DNA from: Provencibacterium sp.
GTDB taxonomy: Bacteria; Bacillota; Clostridia; Oscillospirales; Ruminococcaceae
Direction: 5' to 3'
Length of the DNA: 64,000 nt
Assembly (NCBI GenBank): GCA_022792175.1
Contig: JAAWAN010000029.1
Span: 1 to 64,000 of the forward strand
The position numbers and the translations under genes were made by a program. The notes below the pieces were generated by a model. That model did no database searches, was not told the DNA's origin, and saw only the letters and a list, made by a program, of their open reading frames with translations. This document shows positions 15,871 through 24,119 of the stretch, in pieces. The first letter of the stretch is position 1. Each line of letters begins with the position of its first letter.

Positions 15871-17163
15871 CTATAAGCGGCGAACCGCCTCGAGCGCGGC
15901 GCGCTGCACCTCTTCAATGGAAACGCCATGCTCCTGTGCGCAGGCGGCTGCCTGCTCATATTCCGCCTTTACCCGACGCACGCCATAGCCCTCGCTGATT
16001 TTAACCGGCAGCGTGCCGAAGGGGGTCTGCACCTGCTCAAAACGGAAGGAGAGTGTCCGGCGGCTGCATACGCTCCGGCGGATACCCCGCGTGCTGGTGT
16101 GCAAAAAGCAGAGCCGGGCGAGCTGCTCCTCCTGCTCCGGCCGGCAGAGGATGGTGAGCAGCACCGCGCTGCGGAATTTTTTCATCCCTATCGGGGTGTT
16201 AAAAACATCCAGCGCACCTGCCTGCATCAGCGTTTCGCAGGCAAAGCCCAGCGCCTCGGGGGTCATATCATCCAGATTGCAGCGCAGCTCAACCACCTGC
16301 TCGGCCTCCCCGTTTTCCGTTTCCCCCAAAAGCGCGCGCACACAGTTTGCCTGCGGGAAGTCCTTGGTCCCCATGCCATAGCCAATCCGTTCGACAGCCA
16401 AAACGGGCAGCGGCCCAAAGCGGGAAACAAAGTGCCGGAGCAGCGCCGCCCCGGTGGGGGTGCAAAGCTCGCTTTTTATCTCTCCGCCATAGCAGGGAAT
16501 CCCCCGCAGAATATGCGCCGTCGCGGGTGCCGGCACCGGAAGGATACCGTGCGCGCAGCGCACGGTTCCGCTCCCCACATGGATGGGGGAGGCGAGAATC
16601 TCATCCGGCTGCAGCAGCTCAAACAGCCAGCAGCAGCCGATAACGTCCGCCAGCGCATCCAGCGAGCCGACCTCATGAAAATGAATCTGCTCAACCGGTG
16701 CGCCGTGCGCATGGCTTTCCGCCTCCCCAATCAGCCGGTAAACGGCCGCCGCGTGCCTGCGTACCGCTTCGGGAAGCGGGAGCGTATCTATCCGGGAACA
16801 GATATCCGCATAGCTCGCATGGTGATGGACGTGCGTATGCGTATGTTCATGGGAATGCTCGTGCTCGTGGGAATGCTCGTGCTCGTGGGAATGTCCATGC
16901 AGATGTGGATGATCCTCCTCGTGGGGATGGGTATGCACCTGCCCGTCCCCGCTCTCCTCTTCTCTCCCGTTTACCGTTACGCGGATATGCGTCCCACAGA
17001 TACCGCACTTCTGCGCCGGTTCGCTTTTAAGCGAAACGCCGGGAAGCCCGAGCGCATTCATCTTCTGCAGAAAGCCTTCGCGGTCCTCATATACCTCGAG
17101 CAGCGCGCCCATCAGCATATCGCCCGCCGCACCCATGCTGCAGTCCAAATAGAGCGTTTTCAC
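15871..17163 (-). CDS. larC: LarC, nickel insertion protein for the nickel-pincer cofactor
   Basis: 430 aa. LarC inserts nickel into pyridinium-3,5-bisthiocarboxylic acid mononucleotide, the cofactor of lactate racemase-like enzymes. The N-terminus (VKTLYLDCSMGAAGDMLMGAL) is diagnostic. A His-rich nickel-binding stretch with about 20 His (residues 78-112, a region of HEHEHS-type repeats) follows, then HFHEVGSLDALADVIG and the C-terminal LarC2 part (LRCNLDDMTPEALGFACE). I choose GTG 17163 because family proteins begin at this point; ATG 17175 and TTG 17184 are possible. In several species larC is split and needs a frameshift; here it is one frame. larA, larB and larE are not in the window. Confidence 0.92.
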   Translation of the reverse strand: MKTLYLDCSMGAAGDMLMGALLEVYEDREGFLQKMNALGLPGVSLKSEPAQKCGICGTHIRVTVNGREEESGDGQVHTHPHEEDHPHLHGHSHEHEHSHEHEHSHEHTHTHVHHHASYADICSRIDTLPLPEAVRRHAAAVYRLIGEAESHAHGAPVEQIHFHEVGSLDALADVIGCCWLFELLQPDEILASPIHVGSGTVRCAHGILPVPAPATAHILRGIPCYGGEIKSELCTPTGAALLRHFVSRFGPLPVLAVERIGYGMGTKDFPQANCVRALLGETENGEAEQVVELRCNLDDMTPEALGFACETLMQAGALDVFNTPIGMKKFRSAVLLTILCRPEQEEQLARLCFLHTSTRGIRRSVCSRRTLSFRFEQVQTPFGTLPVKISEGYGVRRVKAEYEQAAACAQEHGVSIEEVQRAALEAVRRL

Positions 17164-17243
17164 CCTGTTCCTCATCCTTTCCAATATTCCCTGTCCCTCT
17201 CCCTTTTCGCAGGGCAGGGCCTGGGAAAAATTTGTATAAGCCT

Positions 17244-17272
17244 ATCATAGCACATTCTGCAGATGCGCGCAA
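17244..17272 (-). promoter_or_regulatory. larC promoter
   Basis: Minus-strand TTGCGC (17272-17267) and TATGAT (17249-17244) are 17 bp apart, and the -10 is extended (TGC before it). Confidence 0.6.
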
Positions 17273-17285
17273 AGGGGAGGTCCGC

Positions 17286-17314
17286 TTTACAAATGGCGGG
17301 ATTGGTGGTAGAGT
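17286..17314 (+). promoter_or_regulatory. Promoter of the inositol-monophosphatase-like gene
   Basis: TTTACA (17286-17291) and TAGAGT (17309-17314) with a 17-bp spacer. It is back to back with the larC promoter, 13 bp apart. Confidence 0.5.
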
Positions 17315-17373
17315 GAGCAGAGGAGAAGGACTGCAATAAAAAATTGCCGCTCTCAGAAAGGAAGGAAGCTATC

Positions 17374-18150
17374 ATGGAACAACTGTACCGGCAGATAGAA
17401 CCGCTGGTGCGCAGCTGCGGGGAGCTGCTGCGCAGCCGGATAAAAAGCGAGGGACAGATTCACCATAAAGGGGAGGTCGATTTCGTCACCGATACCGATC
17501 TCGCCGTCAGCCGCAGGCTGTGCGAAGGGCTGCCGGCCCTCCTGCCGGGGAGCCGGGTAATCACCGAGGAACAGCCGGAGCACAGCTTTGACTACAGCCA
17601 GGATACCTGGGTCATCGACCCGCTGGATGGGACCAGCAACTATATTTTCGACCTGCATGCCTCCGCCGTATCCGTAGCGCTCATCCGCGGCAAAGAGCCG
17701 GCGCTGGGGATTATCTATAACCCCTATCTGGATGAGCTTTTCCATGCCATCCGCGGGAAGGGAGCCTTTTTAAACGGCGCGCAGATTCATGCCTGCAGCA
17801 AAGAAAGACTGCTTGACGGCATGGTTGCCGTTGGGACCAGCCCCTACCACCGGGAGCTGAGCGCGGCCACCTTTCAGAAGCTGCAGCGGATATTTGAGCG
17901 GTGTATTGATATCCGCCGCTGCGGGAGTGCGGCGCTCGATCTGGCCGCCGTTGCCTGCGGGCGAATGGCCGGATTTTATGAGGAGCTGCTCTCCACCTGG
18001 GATTATGCGGCGGGCGCGCTGCTGATTACCGAGGCCGGCGGGAAAATCACCCGCGCCGACGGCAGCCCCCTGCGCTTTGACGGAAAGGAATCGATTGTTG
18101 CCGCGGGCGCAGGCGTACATGCCGAGCTGCTGGAAGCGGCCGGCTGTTAA
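17374..18150 (+). CDS. Inositol monophosphatase family protein
   Basis: 258 aa. Mg-dependent sugar-phosphate phosphatase of the IMPase/SuhB/CysQ superfamily. Metal-binding motifs are in the usual order: DFVTDTDLAVSR (about 30-41), ITEEQ (about 67-71), the signature WVIDPLDGTSNYI (about 80-92) and the late STWDYAAGALLITEAGGKI (about 208-226). Substrates in the family include inositol-1-phosphate, NADP and PAP; this sequence does not decide. GGAAGGAAG precedes ATG 17374. A small gene follows 38 bp downstream and is probably cotranscribed. Confidence 0.92.
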   Translation: MEQLYRQIEPLVRSCGELLRSRIKSEGQIHHKGEVDFVTDTDLAVSRRLCEGLPALLPGSRVITEEQPEHSFDYSQDTWVIDPLDGTSNYIFDLHASAVSVALIRGKEPALGIIYNPYLDELFHAIRGKGAFLNGAQIHACSKERLLDGMVAVGTSPYHRELSAATFQKLQRIFERCIDIRRCGSAALDLAAVACGRMAGFYEELLSTWDYAAGALLITEAGGKITRADGSPLRFDGKESIVAAGAGVHAELLEAAGC

Positions 18151-18188
18151 GCCCTGCCGAAAACACTGCTGAAAAGGAGAGGAACGCA

Positions 18189-18500
18189 ATGTTAAGCATC
18201 TGTCTGCGGGAGCCGGGGATTTATGCCGCCTGCGACGGGGAAAAAACCCTGGGGCTCTGCCGTTTTGAAGCAGAGGAGGAAGTAACGGTGGTGCAGGCTC
18301 TGTCGCTCTCATCTGATGACGCCGAACTGCTCGACGGGCTTTTGCGCGCCGTTCTCTTTTATGGCCTGCGGCAGGGGCGGGGGCACTACCGCCTGGAAGA
18401 GGAGGCGATATCTCCCTGCCGGAGGCTGCTGCAGGCGCTCGGAATCCCCGAGCAGGGAGAGGTGGAAAAGCTCCCCCGGCATTGCCGGGAGGGAGAATAG
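18189..18500 (+). CDS. Small protein, possible minimal GNAT-like fold
   Basis: 103 aa. ATG 18189 follows AAGGAGAGG with about 6 nt spacing. No firm family. The order of elements (CRFEAEEEVTVVQALSLSS, DDAELLDGLLRAVLFYGLRQ, then LLQALGIPE) resembles the central part of small acetyltransferase-fold proteins common in Clostridia, in which the acetyl-CoA loop is degenerate. It probably shares the phosphatase transcript (38-bp gap) and ends before a strong bidirectional terminator. The function is unknown. Confidence 0.6.
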   Translation: MLSICLREPGIYAACDGEKTLGLCRFEAEEEVTVVQALSLSSDDAELLDGLLRAVLFYGLRQGRGHYRLEEEAISPCRRLLQALGIPEQGEVEKLPRHCREGE

Positions 18501-18585
18501 CGCACATTAGGAATATTTTTCCTGGAGGGAGGTGCCTCGGGCTTCCAAACAGTTCCTCTCTCTGTCCCTCTGAAAATTGCCTTAC

Positions 18586-18634
18586 AAAAACATCCGCCTG
18601 TGGGAAAGCAAAAGCCTTCCCGCAGGCGGATGTT
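18586..18634. terminator. Bidirectional terminator between the small ORF and hpf
   Basis: An inverted repeat of about 20 bp (AACATCCGCCTG.GGGAAG with CTTCCCGCAGGCGGATGTT) is flanked by A5 on the left and T4 on the right. It serves the converging genes. Confidence 0.8.
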
Positions 18635-18719
18635 TTCAGTAAATCGAAAAAACTTCTCCGGCAGCCGGAAAAAAACGGCGGCCTGAACAAAAGAGGGCTT
18701 GTCCAAACAGGGAGAGCGT

Positions 18720-19253
18720 TTACTCCTCTTCCTCCTCAACCGGCTCAATGAGGCCATAGCTGTCGCCCTTGCGCTTATAGACGACGCAGATTTCCTCAAT
18801 CTGCGCATCACGGAACATAAAGAAGCTGTGACCGAGCATGTTCATCTGCAGAATCGCTTCCTCCACCGTCATCGGCTTTACCGGGAAGCGCTTGGTGCGC
18901 ACAACGCTGTAGTCCTCCACCGGAACGACCGGCTCGGTCTCCGGCTCGGAAAATGCGCTCGCGCGCAGGCGCTGCTCGAGCTTGGTTTTATTTTTAACGA
19001 TTTGTTTAACCAGAGAATCGACCACCGCCTCCAGGGAATCGATGCGGTCCCCGGTCGTCTTCTCCGCCCGGTAGAACATGCCGCCTGCGCGCACGGTAAC
19101 CTCCACCGTCTCGCGCTCCCCTTCGTTGGTCACCGTTACGACTGCCTCGGCTGTGTCATCGAAAAAACGATCCAGCTTGGAGAGTTTCTTGTCTACACGC
19201 TCACGAAACGAATCCTTTACGCTCGTTTTTCTGGATGTAATGGTAATGTTCAT
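18720..19253 (-). CDS. hpf: Long-form ribosome hibernation promoting factor
   Basis: 177 aa, the typical long-HPF length. Residues 1-95 form the S30AE/HPF domain (MNITITSRKTSVKDSFRERV, KLDRFFDD), which binds the 30S decoding site. Residues 120-175 form the dimerisation domain (VVRTKRFPVKPMTVEEAI, MLGHSFFMFRDAQ, VVYKRKGDSYGLIEP) that pairs two 70S ribosomes into 100S particles. It ends in an acidic tail. It is expressed from its own promoter (TATAAT with extended -10 at 19328-19323). Confidence 0.96.
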   Translation of the reverse strand: MNITITSRKTSVKDSFRERVDKKLSKLDRFFDDTAEAVVTVTNEGERETVEVTVRAGGMFYRAEKTTGDRIDSLEAVVDSLVKQIVKNKTKLEQRLRASAFSEPETEPVVPVEDYSVVRTKRFPVKPMTVEEAILQMNMLGHSFFMFRDAQIEEICVVYKRKGDSYGLIEPVEEEEE

Positions 19254-19322
19254 TCTGACAGCCCCTTTACGAATCTTTCACAAACCCATACTTTGTAAAA
19301 TATCCCCAGATTTGCTGACTCT

Positions 19323-19351
19323 ATTATAACATAGGCTATATAAAAAAACAA
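19323..19351 (-). promoter_or_regulatory. hpf promoter
   Basis: Minus-strand TATAAT (19328-19323) is preceded by TGT (extended -10); TTGTTT lies 17 bp upstream (19351-19346). The leader is about 60 nt. Confidence 0.65.
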
Positions 19352-19372
19352 TGAACATTTCCCACATTTCTT

Positions 19373-20551
19373 TTAAACTCTCTTCGTCATTCCGGGAAGC
19401 TCCCCATGGACCAGCTGCCCCTCCACCAGCACCGCCTGCGGCTTTGCGCCCAGTGAAAACGGATCGCGCCCGAAAAAGAGGATGTCCGCATCCCTGCCCG
19501 CCTGCAGCGAGCCGACCCGCCCATCAATCTCGCAGAGCTGCGCTGCGCGCAGGGTAATCGCCTCGAGCGCTGCTTTGCGGTCCAGCCCGTTTTCACAGAG
19601 CAGCCCGGCGCTGAGCGCCAGCATCCCGATGGGCACCTCCGGGTGGTCGGTGCAAAGCGCTATCGGAACGCCCGCTTTCTGCAGAATCCCCGGGCCCTGT
19701 AAGCTCATCGCCCGCAGCTCCGGCTTGCAGCGGGTGCCCAGCACCGGCCCGGTGATGATCCGCGCTCCCTTCTCCTTCAGAAGGTCGGCTACCTCGTGCC
19801 CGCCGGTGCCGTGCACAATGACCGCCCGAAAGCCGAATTCCTTCGCAATGCGCATAGCGGTAAAAATGTCGTCCGCCCGGTGGGCGTGCATCTGCGCCGG
19901 GATTTCCCCGCGCAGCAGCGGCAGCAGCGCCTCGCACTTGATGTCGTATTCCGGCTCCTCCCCATCCTCCTCCTGCCGGGCGCGCTCGATATCCTGCAGG
20001 TAGCGCTTCGCCTTATAAAGCTGCTCGCGGATAATCGCCGCCGTCGCCATGCGGGTGATGGGGGTCTGCGACTTATCGTTATAGACCGTTTTCGGGTTCT
20101 CTCCAAAGGCAAACTTGATGGCCGCCGGAGCGCGCACCACCATATCGTCAATACACCGCCCACAGGTTTTAATGGCGCAGAACTGCCCGGCAATGGGGTT
20201 GGCGCTCCCCGGCCCGGTCATCACCGTTGTAACGCCCGCCTCGAGCGCCTCCGAAAAGCCGCGGTCCAAAACGTTCACCGCATCCAGCCCGCGCATCTGC
20301 GGGGTGCAGGGGTCAGTCTCCTCGTTGCCGTCATCCCCCTCAAAGCCGAGCGAATCCTCCCACATGCCCAGATGACAGTGCGCATCGATAAAGCCGGGGC
20401 AGGCAATGAGCCCCCCACAGTCGATGGGTTCCCCCTCCGGGGCCTTTTCCATCGGTCCGAGGGCCGCTATCCTGCCGCCCTCTGTCAAAAGATAACCATC
20501 CTCCACCGGTTCTCCTGCCACCGGATAAAGGTGCAGATGGGTAAAAAGCAT
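19373..20551 (-). CDS. Amidohydrolase family protein (imidazolonepropionase/DHOase-like)
   Basis: 392 aa metal-dependent amidohydrolase. GFIDAHCHLG (about residue 55-62) supplies the two His ligands. The later VIVHGTGGHE and ALCTDHPEVP (the metal-site Asp near residue 298) complete the set. The C-terminal GSLQAGRDADILFFGRDPF is the usual composite beta-sandwich closure. QMHAHRADDIFTAMRIAKEFG occupies the position of the carboxylated Lys or third His region. The substrate is unknown; related Clostridial proteins are annotated generically. GGAAAGGAA precedes the ATG. It stands alone, with a hairpin-rich spacer upstream. Confidence 0.88.
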   Translation of the reverse strand: MLFTHLHLYPVAGEPVEDGYLLTEGGRIAALGPMEKAPEGEPIDCGGLIACPGFIDAHCHLGMWEDSLGFEGDDGNEETDPCTPQMRGLDAVNVLDRGFSEALEAGVTTVMTGPGSANPIAGQFCAIKTCGRCIDDMVVRAPAAIKFAFGENPKTVYNDKSQTPITRMATAAIIREQLYKAKRYLQDIERARQEEDGEEPEYDIKCEALLPLLRGEIPAQMHAHRADDIFTAMRIAKEFGFRAVIVHGTGGHEVADLLKEKGARIITGPVLGTRCKPELRAMSLQGPGILQKAGVPIALCTDHPEVPIGMLALSAGLLCENGLDRKAALEAITLRAAQLCEIDGRVGSLQAGRDADILFFGRDPFSLGAKPQAVLVEGQLVHGELPGMTKRV

Positions 20552-21131
20552 ACCGCATTTCCTTTCCGTTTTTTGATTCTTATTGTCCTGTCATCCAGTA
20601 GAATCCCCAGGGCAACAGCATTTAAAAAAGTAAAAAGAACCTGATTTCCTACATGCCCTTTCTTTTCGCCGCGCAACGCGCGGGCGAAAAAAGAGCCACT
20701 GCCTGCCGCCAGAGCAGACGGCAGGCGAGTATGGAAAAGGGATAACTGGGTTCGAGTGATAGCAAAGGGTCTTTTTCAAACAAAGGCCGAGACAAAGAGA
20801 GGGTCTTCCACATTTGGTGGAGCAGGGGGAGGCATGCCGCGAGCATCTCCGGGAGCGAAGCGAGACGGAGTGCCGAGAAACGGCACTCCCGGCCGGGCAG
20901 CCATTGTTGCAGAGATTTTACCGAGGGGGGAGGTTCCTGAGGGGGCGCTGTGTGCCAGTGGCACACAGCGCCGACCGAGCCGACAGGCGAGACAACGCCG
21001 TAGCGTGCCCCTCTCGGGTGGAGGGGTGTACTTAGAGGGGAGGCGCTTCCCCTCTAAGCGCTTTTCGACAGCAATCCACCCGAAATAAGAAAAAGACTTA
21101 TCCAAACACCTGTCTCTCCAATCTATTCTTA
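20552..21131. other. Structured, hairpin-rich intergenic region
   Basis: 580 bp between an amidohydrolase gene and a GNAT gene, both on the minus strand. At least five hairpins occur in series: 20701-20726 (8-bp stem, GCCTGCCG), 20867-20889 (GGAGTGCCG/CGGCACTCC), 20944-20972 (13-14 bp stem, GGCGCTGTGTGCC), 21008-21027 (CCCCTC/GAGGGG) and 21031-21058 (CTTAGAGGGG/CCCCTCTAAG). Open frames cross the region on both strands but lack ribosome-binding sites and have repetitive, Arg/Pro-rich translations, so I do not call genes. It could be a structured RNA or a decayed repeat element. Confidence 0.5.
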
Positions 21132-21635
21132 TCAGTGCCCCTGTCCTTGCGGAATCTCCGTTCCCTCCTGCGGGCCTTCAGCACGCAACGCCTGTTTTTC
21201 GCAGACAACCCGCATCTCCTCCATATTATCCTCAACGAGCCCGGTTGCGATAAAACCGGCGGATTGATAAAGGTGCCTGGCTATCCCGTTTCCCAACGAA
21301 ACGCCGGTATATATTTCGCGCGTATCGAAATTTTCCGTCAGATACCCGATCGCCAGCTGCAGCGCTTTTCTTCCGTATCCCTGATGCTGGTAACGCTCAT
21401 CTATCAGAAATTTCCACAGTGTATACTGGTTTCTCGCTTCATAATACCCCAGCATCACAAACCCTACCGGCCGCTCATCGGCATATACCGCAAAGGGAAA
21501 AGCCGTCTGCCGGTAGACCCATGCCTGCGCCAGCGAGTAAGCGACAGAGGAAACAAATCCCCTCTGGCTCTCAGAAACCCTTAATTCTAAAATATCCTCC
21601 AGATTATCTTTGTTTATCTCTCTGAGCTCAACCAT
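21132..21635 (-). CDS. GNAT family N-acetyltransferase, diamine-acetyltransferase-like
   Basis: 167 aa. ATG 21635 has AGGAGG six nucleotides upstream and overlaps the amidase 3' end by 22 bp, so the two are translationally coupled. LREINKDNLEDILELRV at the N-terminus and FLIDERYQHQGYGRKALQLAI (acetyl-CoA motif A, QHQGYGR) followed by VSLGNGIARHLYQSAGF match the BltD/PaiA/spermidine-diamine acetyltransferase branch. Likely substrates are polyamines or similar small amines, by family only. The tail after residue 150 is low-complexity. Confidence 0.88.
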   Translation of the reverse strand: MVELREINKDNLEDILELRVSESQRGFVSSVAYSLAQAWVYRQTAFPFAVYADERPVGFVMLGYYEARNQYTLWKFLIDERYQHQGYGRKALQLAIGYLTENFDTREIYTGVSLGNGIARHLYQSAGFIATGLVEDNMEEMRVVCEKQALRAEGPQEGTEIPQGQGH

Positions 21636-23038
21636 GGCTGTCCTCCTGTGCGGCCCTTTTTTTCCGGCTCCTCCGGTTCCTGCGTCCGAGCAGCGCTGCA
21701 AACCGGTTCCAGCTGCGGAAAAGCCGCATCTCCCCCACAAAAACGCTCAATCGTCAGCGCCGCCGCATAAAGCCGCCGCTCATCTGCCCCATACAGGATG
21801 ATTCCCTGTGGCGTCTGGTCCTGCGCCAGCCCCAGGCGCAGCGCCAAAGAGGGCAGGCCGGCAACATGCATCACATTGGTCGGCCCGGTCATGATGCAGG
21901 CATCGTATCTGCTGAGCATACGGATAACCTCTGCCCGCAGCCGCTCCCGCTCGGACAGAATATTCAGATAATCCACCTCCTCCGGCCGGCCAGAGGAAAC
22001 GTCCAGCGCGGCCTGCAGAAAGCCAATGCCATAGGGCATCCACTGCGGATGCGCCTGATAAAACCCGATGATTTCCGCCAGGCTTTGCGGACCCCCGCCC
22101 CCGGCCAGATCCTGCTCCAGATCCTGCCGAAACTCATAGCGCATAATCTCCCGCCCCAAAGAAGAGGCCGGCTGACAGATGCGCGAAAAAGAGGCCCCCG
22201 CCTCCCGAAGCCTTTCACAGAGCGCTTGATACCCCTGCAGCTGCTCTGGCGAAACCAGCTGCAGGTTATGCTCGTTGACCGCCAGGCGCAGCTTTTCTGC
22301 CGGCGCGGCCGAAAGCCCCTCCGGCAGGCGGCCGCCCATTCCCGCATAGAGCAGAAGCGCATCCTGAAAATCGCGGGTCAGGGCGCCGGCGCTGTCGAGC
22401 GTGTGCGCAATCGGGAGAATCCCCTTGCCGGAGAGCGCACCCACCGGCGGCTTTAAACCGGTTATGCCGTTCTGCACAGCGCACGCGACCACCGAAAAGG
22501 AGGTATCCGTCCCAACAGCAGCCGCGCAGAAGCCTGCCGACAGGGCCACTGCGGATCCGGAGCTGGAGCCTCCGGGATCCCTTCCCCCGCCATAGGCGCT
22601 TTTCACCTGGCCGTCGCGCGAGCTGTAGCCGCCAGGCATTCCCGGCGCCATATAATTGGCGAACTCGGTCATGTTGGTCTTGCCCAGAATAACCGCTCCC
22701 TGCCGCCTTAAAGCGGCGATAACCGGGGCATCCTCCCGCGCAACCCGTCCGGCAAGGGCGAGGCTTCCCGCCGCCGTATGCAGGCCGCGCACATCAATAT
22801 TGTCCTTGATGAGAACAGGCAGCCCGTAAAGCAGGCCAAAGGGGGAATGCCTGTCCAGCTCCCGCGCCTGCTGCAGCACATGCGGATGAAGCTCGATAAC
22901 CGTATTCAGCCCCTTCTCCCCGTCATACCGGCGGATGCGCTCCAGATAAAAGCGGGTCAGCTCCTCTGCGCCCAGCCGTCCGACCCGAATATCTTCTGCC
23001 AGCGCATGGGCGGGCCTGAAAAATCTTCGTTCGTCCAT
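21614..23038 (-). CDS. Amidase signature family hydrolase
   Basis: 474 aa. The Ser-cisSer-Lys catalytic set is visible: LPVLIKDNIDV (Lys near residue 82), GGSSSGSAVAL (cis-Ser region near 160) and GTDTSFSVV (nucleophile Ser near 185). The usual GTDTGGSIR is altered to GTDTSFSVV, so the oxyanion-hole glycines are changed, an oddity for the family. It is a relative of GatA-like and plant-type amidases hydrolysing carboxamides, but it is not GatA of the amidotransferase (no gatB/gatC nearby). I chose ATG 23038 with GGAGG six nucleotides upstream. Coupled to the acetyltransferase downstream. Confidence 0.88.
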   Translation of the reverse strand: MDERRFFRPAHALAEDIRVGRLGAEELTRFYLERIRRYDGEKGLNTVIELHPHVLQQARELDRHSPFGLLYGLPVLIKDNIDVRGLHTAAGSLALAGRVAREDAPVIAALRRQGAVILGKTNMTEFANYMAPGMPGGYSSRDGQVKSAYGGGRDPGGSSSGSAVALSAGFCAAAVGTDTSFSVVACAVQNGITGLKPPVGALSGKGILPIAHTLDSAGALTRDFQDALLLYAGMGGRLPEGLSAAPAEKLRLAVNEHNLQLVSPEQLQGYQALCERLREAGASFSRICQPASSLGREIMRYEFRQDLEQDLAGGGGPQSLAEIIGFYQAHPQWMPYGIGFLQAALDVSSGRPEEVDYLNILSERERLRAEVIRMLSRYDACIMTGPTNVMHVAGLPSLALRLGLAQDQTPQGIILYGADERRLYAAALTIERFCGGDAAFPQLEPVCSAARTQEPEEPEKKGRTGGQPWLSSER

Positions 23039-23222
23039 CTCCGCCTCCAACAAACAGGCGGTCCGCTATCCGCCCATAAAAAGACAGGGGAGACGGCGGC
23101 AGGCCCTCCCCCCTGAACATATTCATCCTCTGCAGCCGCCCGGCCTGTTCGCCTAAAAAGAAAAACTCCGGCAAAGGGCAGCCGATCTGTTCCTCCAAAG
23201 GCGCACTGCAAAAACCGGCAGG

Positions 23223-23771
23223 CTATTTTCTCCCGCCGCGGCGGCTCTGGTGCTTGACATTCATCGTTTTGCGCATATCAGACATCTTGTCATCGCTCGT
23301 CTGCATGAACTTGGAAAGCATATCCTCAAAAGAAGCGGGCTGAGGTGGAAACTGGGAAGCCATGCTGGTGCGGGCGGGCGCTCTGCCTGCCCCCGACCTG
23401 CCCGGACCCGGACCGCCGCTTCTGCCGCTGGGAGCCGGCCGGCCTCCTGCGCCGCGCGGTGCACCGCCGGGACGCGGAGCTCCCCCTTCGCGCGGGCCAC
23501 TGCCCGAACGGGGGGGACGGTTGGGCCGCTCGGGAGGCGGAAGGGTCCGCTTAATCGAAGCGCTGATCTTCCCCTCTTCATTGATGCCCAAAACCTTCAC
23601 CTTAACGACCTGGCCCACCGTTAAATAGTCCGCAATATCGTTCACATAGGTGGGGGCGATTTCCGAAATATGTACCATCGCCGTCTGATCGTTTTCAAAC
23701 TTTACAAAAGCGCCGAATTTGGTGATGCCCGTGACCTTCGCCTCTAAAATACTCCCTACTTCAACCTGCAT
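23223..23771 (-). CDS. yabR: S1-domain RNA-binding protein, YabR/CvfD-like
   Basis: 182 aa. Residues 1-72 are an S1 OB-fold (VGSILEAKVTGITKFGAFVKF, MVHISEIA, VGQVVKVKVLGINEEGKISASIK). The rest is a Gly/Pro/Arg-rich linker (about 75-140) and a short basic C-terminus (KHQSRRGGRK). In Firmicutes this protein (YabR, general stress protein 13/CvfD) binds ribosomes and affects translation. Its place downstream of divIC matches the B. subtilis order. The long disordered linker is larger than in Bacillus (about 130 aa there). Confidence 0.88.
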   Translation of the reverse strand: MQVEVGSILEAKVTGITKFGAFVKFENDQTAMVHISEIAPTYVNDIADYLTVGQVVKVKVLGINEEGKISASIKRTLPPPERPNRPPRSGSGPREGGAPRPGGAPRGAGGRPAPSGRSGGPGPGRSGAGRAPARTSMASQFPPQPASFEDMLSKFMQTSDDKMSDMRKTMNVKHQSRRGGRK

Positions 23772-23816
23772 ACTGTTTGCAGTTCCTCCTCAAACTTTTG
23801 TTTCTTACCGTCCGTT

Positions 23817-24119
23817 TCAGCTACCGGAGGCGTTGATAAACACCTTTTCATAAGGATAGACAAAGTCCAACCGCTCCCGTGCAGTGCGAACAATATAATC
23901 CGCATCATCGCCGGCACTCAGCCGCAGCTCCAGCTCTTTGTTTTCGATGCGCTGCTCTTCGCATTTTCTCTGCAGATCGCTCAGCTCCTGACGGCGGGTG
24001 CGTACATCCGCCTGCAGCTGCAGAATGGTGAAAGCTGAATAGACGGCAAACGCGACAACGCCCAGCCGAACGATACTACTGCCCGAGCGCCGCTTCGTCT
24101 TGATCTTCTTCCGCTTCAT
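23817..24119 (-). CDS. divIC: Septum formation initiator FtsB/DivIC family
   Basis: 100 aa. It has a basic cytoplasmic N-terminus (KRKKIKTKRRSG), one transmembrane segment (about 18-36) and an extracellular coiled coil (about 38-70, LQADVRTRRQELSDLQRK) ending in ARERLDFVYPYEKVFIN, the FtsB/DivIC signature. It forms the FtsL-DivIB-DivIC division complex. It overlaps the yabQ gene by 44 bp, which implies coupling, and lies between yabQ and yabR as in Bacillus. Confidence 0.93.
   Translation of the reverse strand: MKRKKIKTKRRSGSSIVRLGVVAFAVYSAFTILQLQADVRTRRQELSDLQRKCEEQRIENKELELRLSAGDDADYIVRTARERLDFVYPYEKVFINASGS

Noticed and set aside
20746-20762. GGTTCGAGT resembling a tRNA T-loop
   Set aside because: No matching acceptor, anticodon or D-arm can be formed around it.
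20756-21088. ORF on the plus strand in the hairpin-rich spacer
   Set aside because: No ribosome-binding site, Arg/Pro/Gly-rich translation over inverted repeats, and an equally good frame on the other strand.
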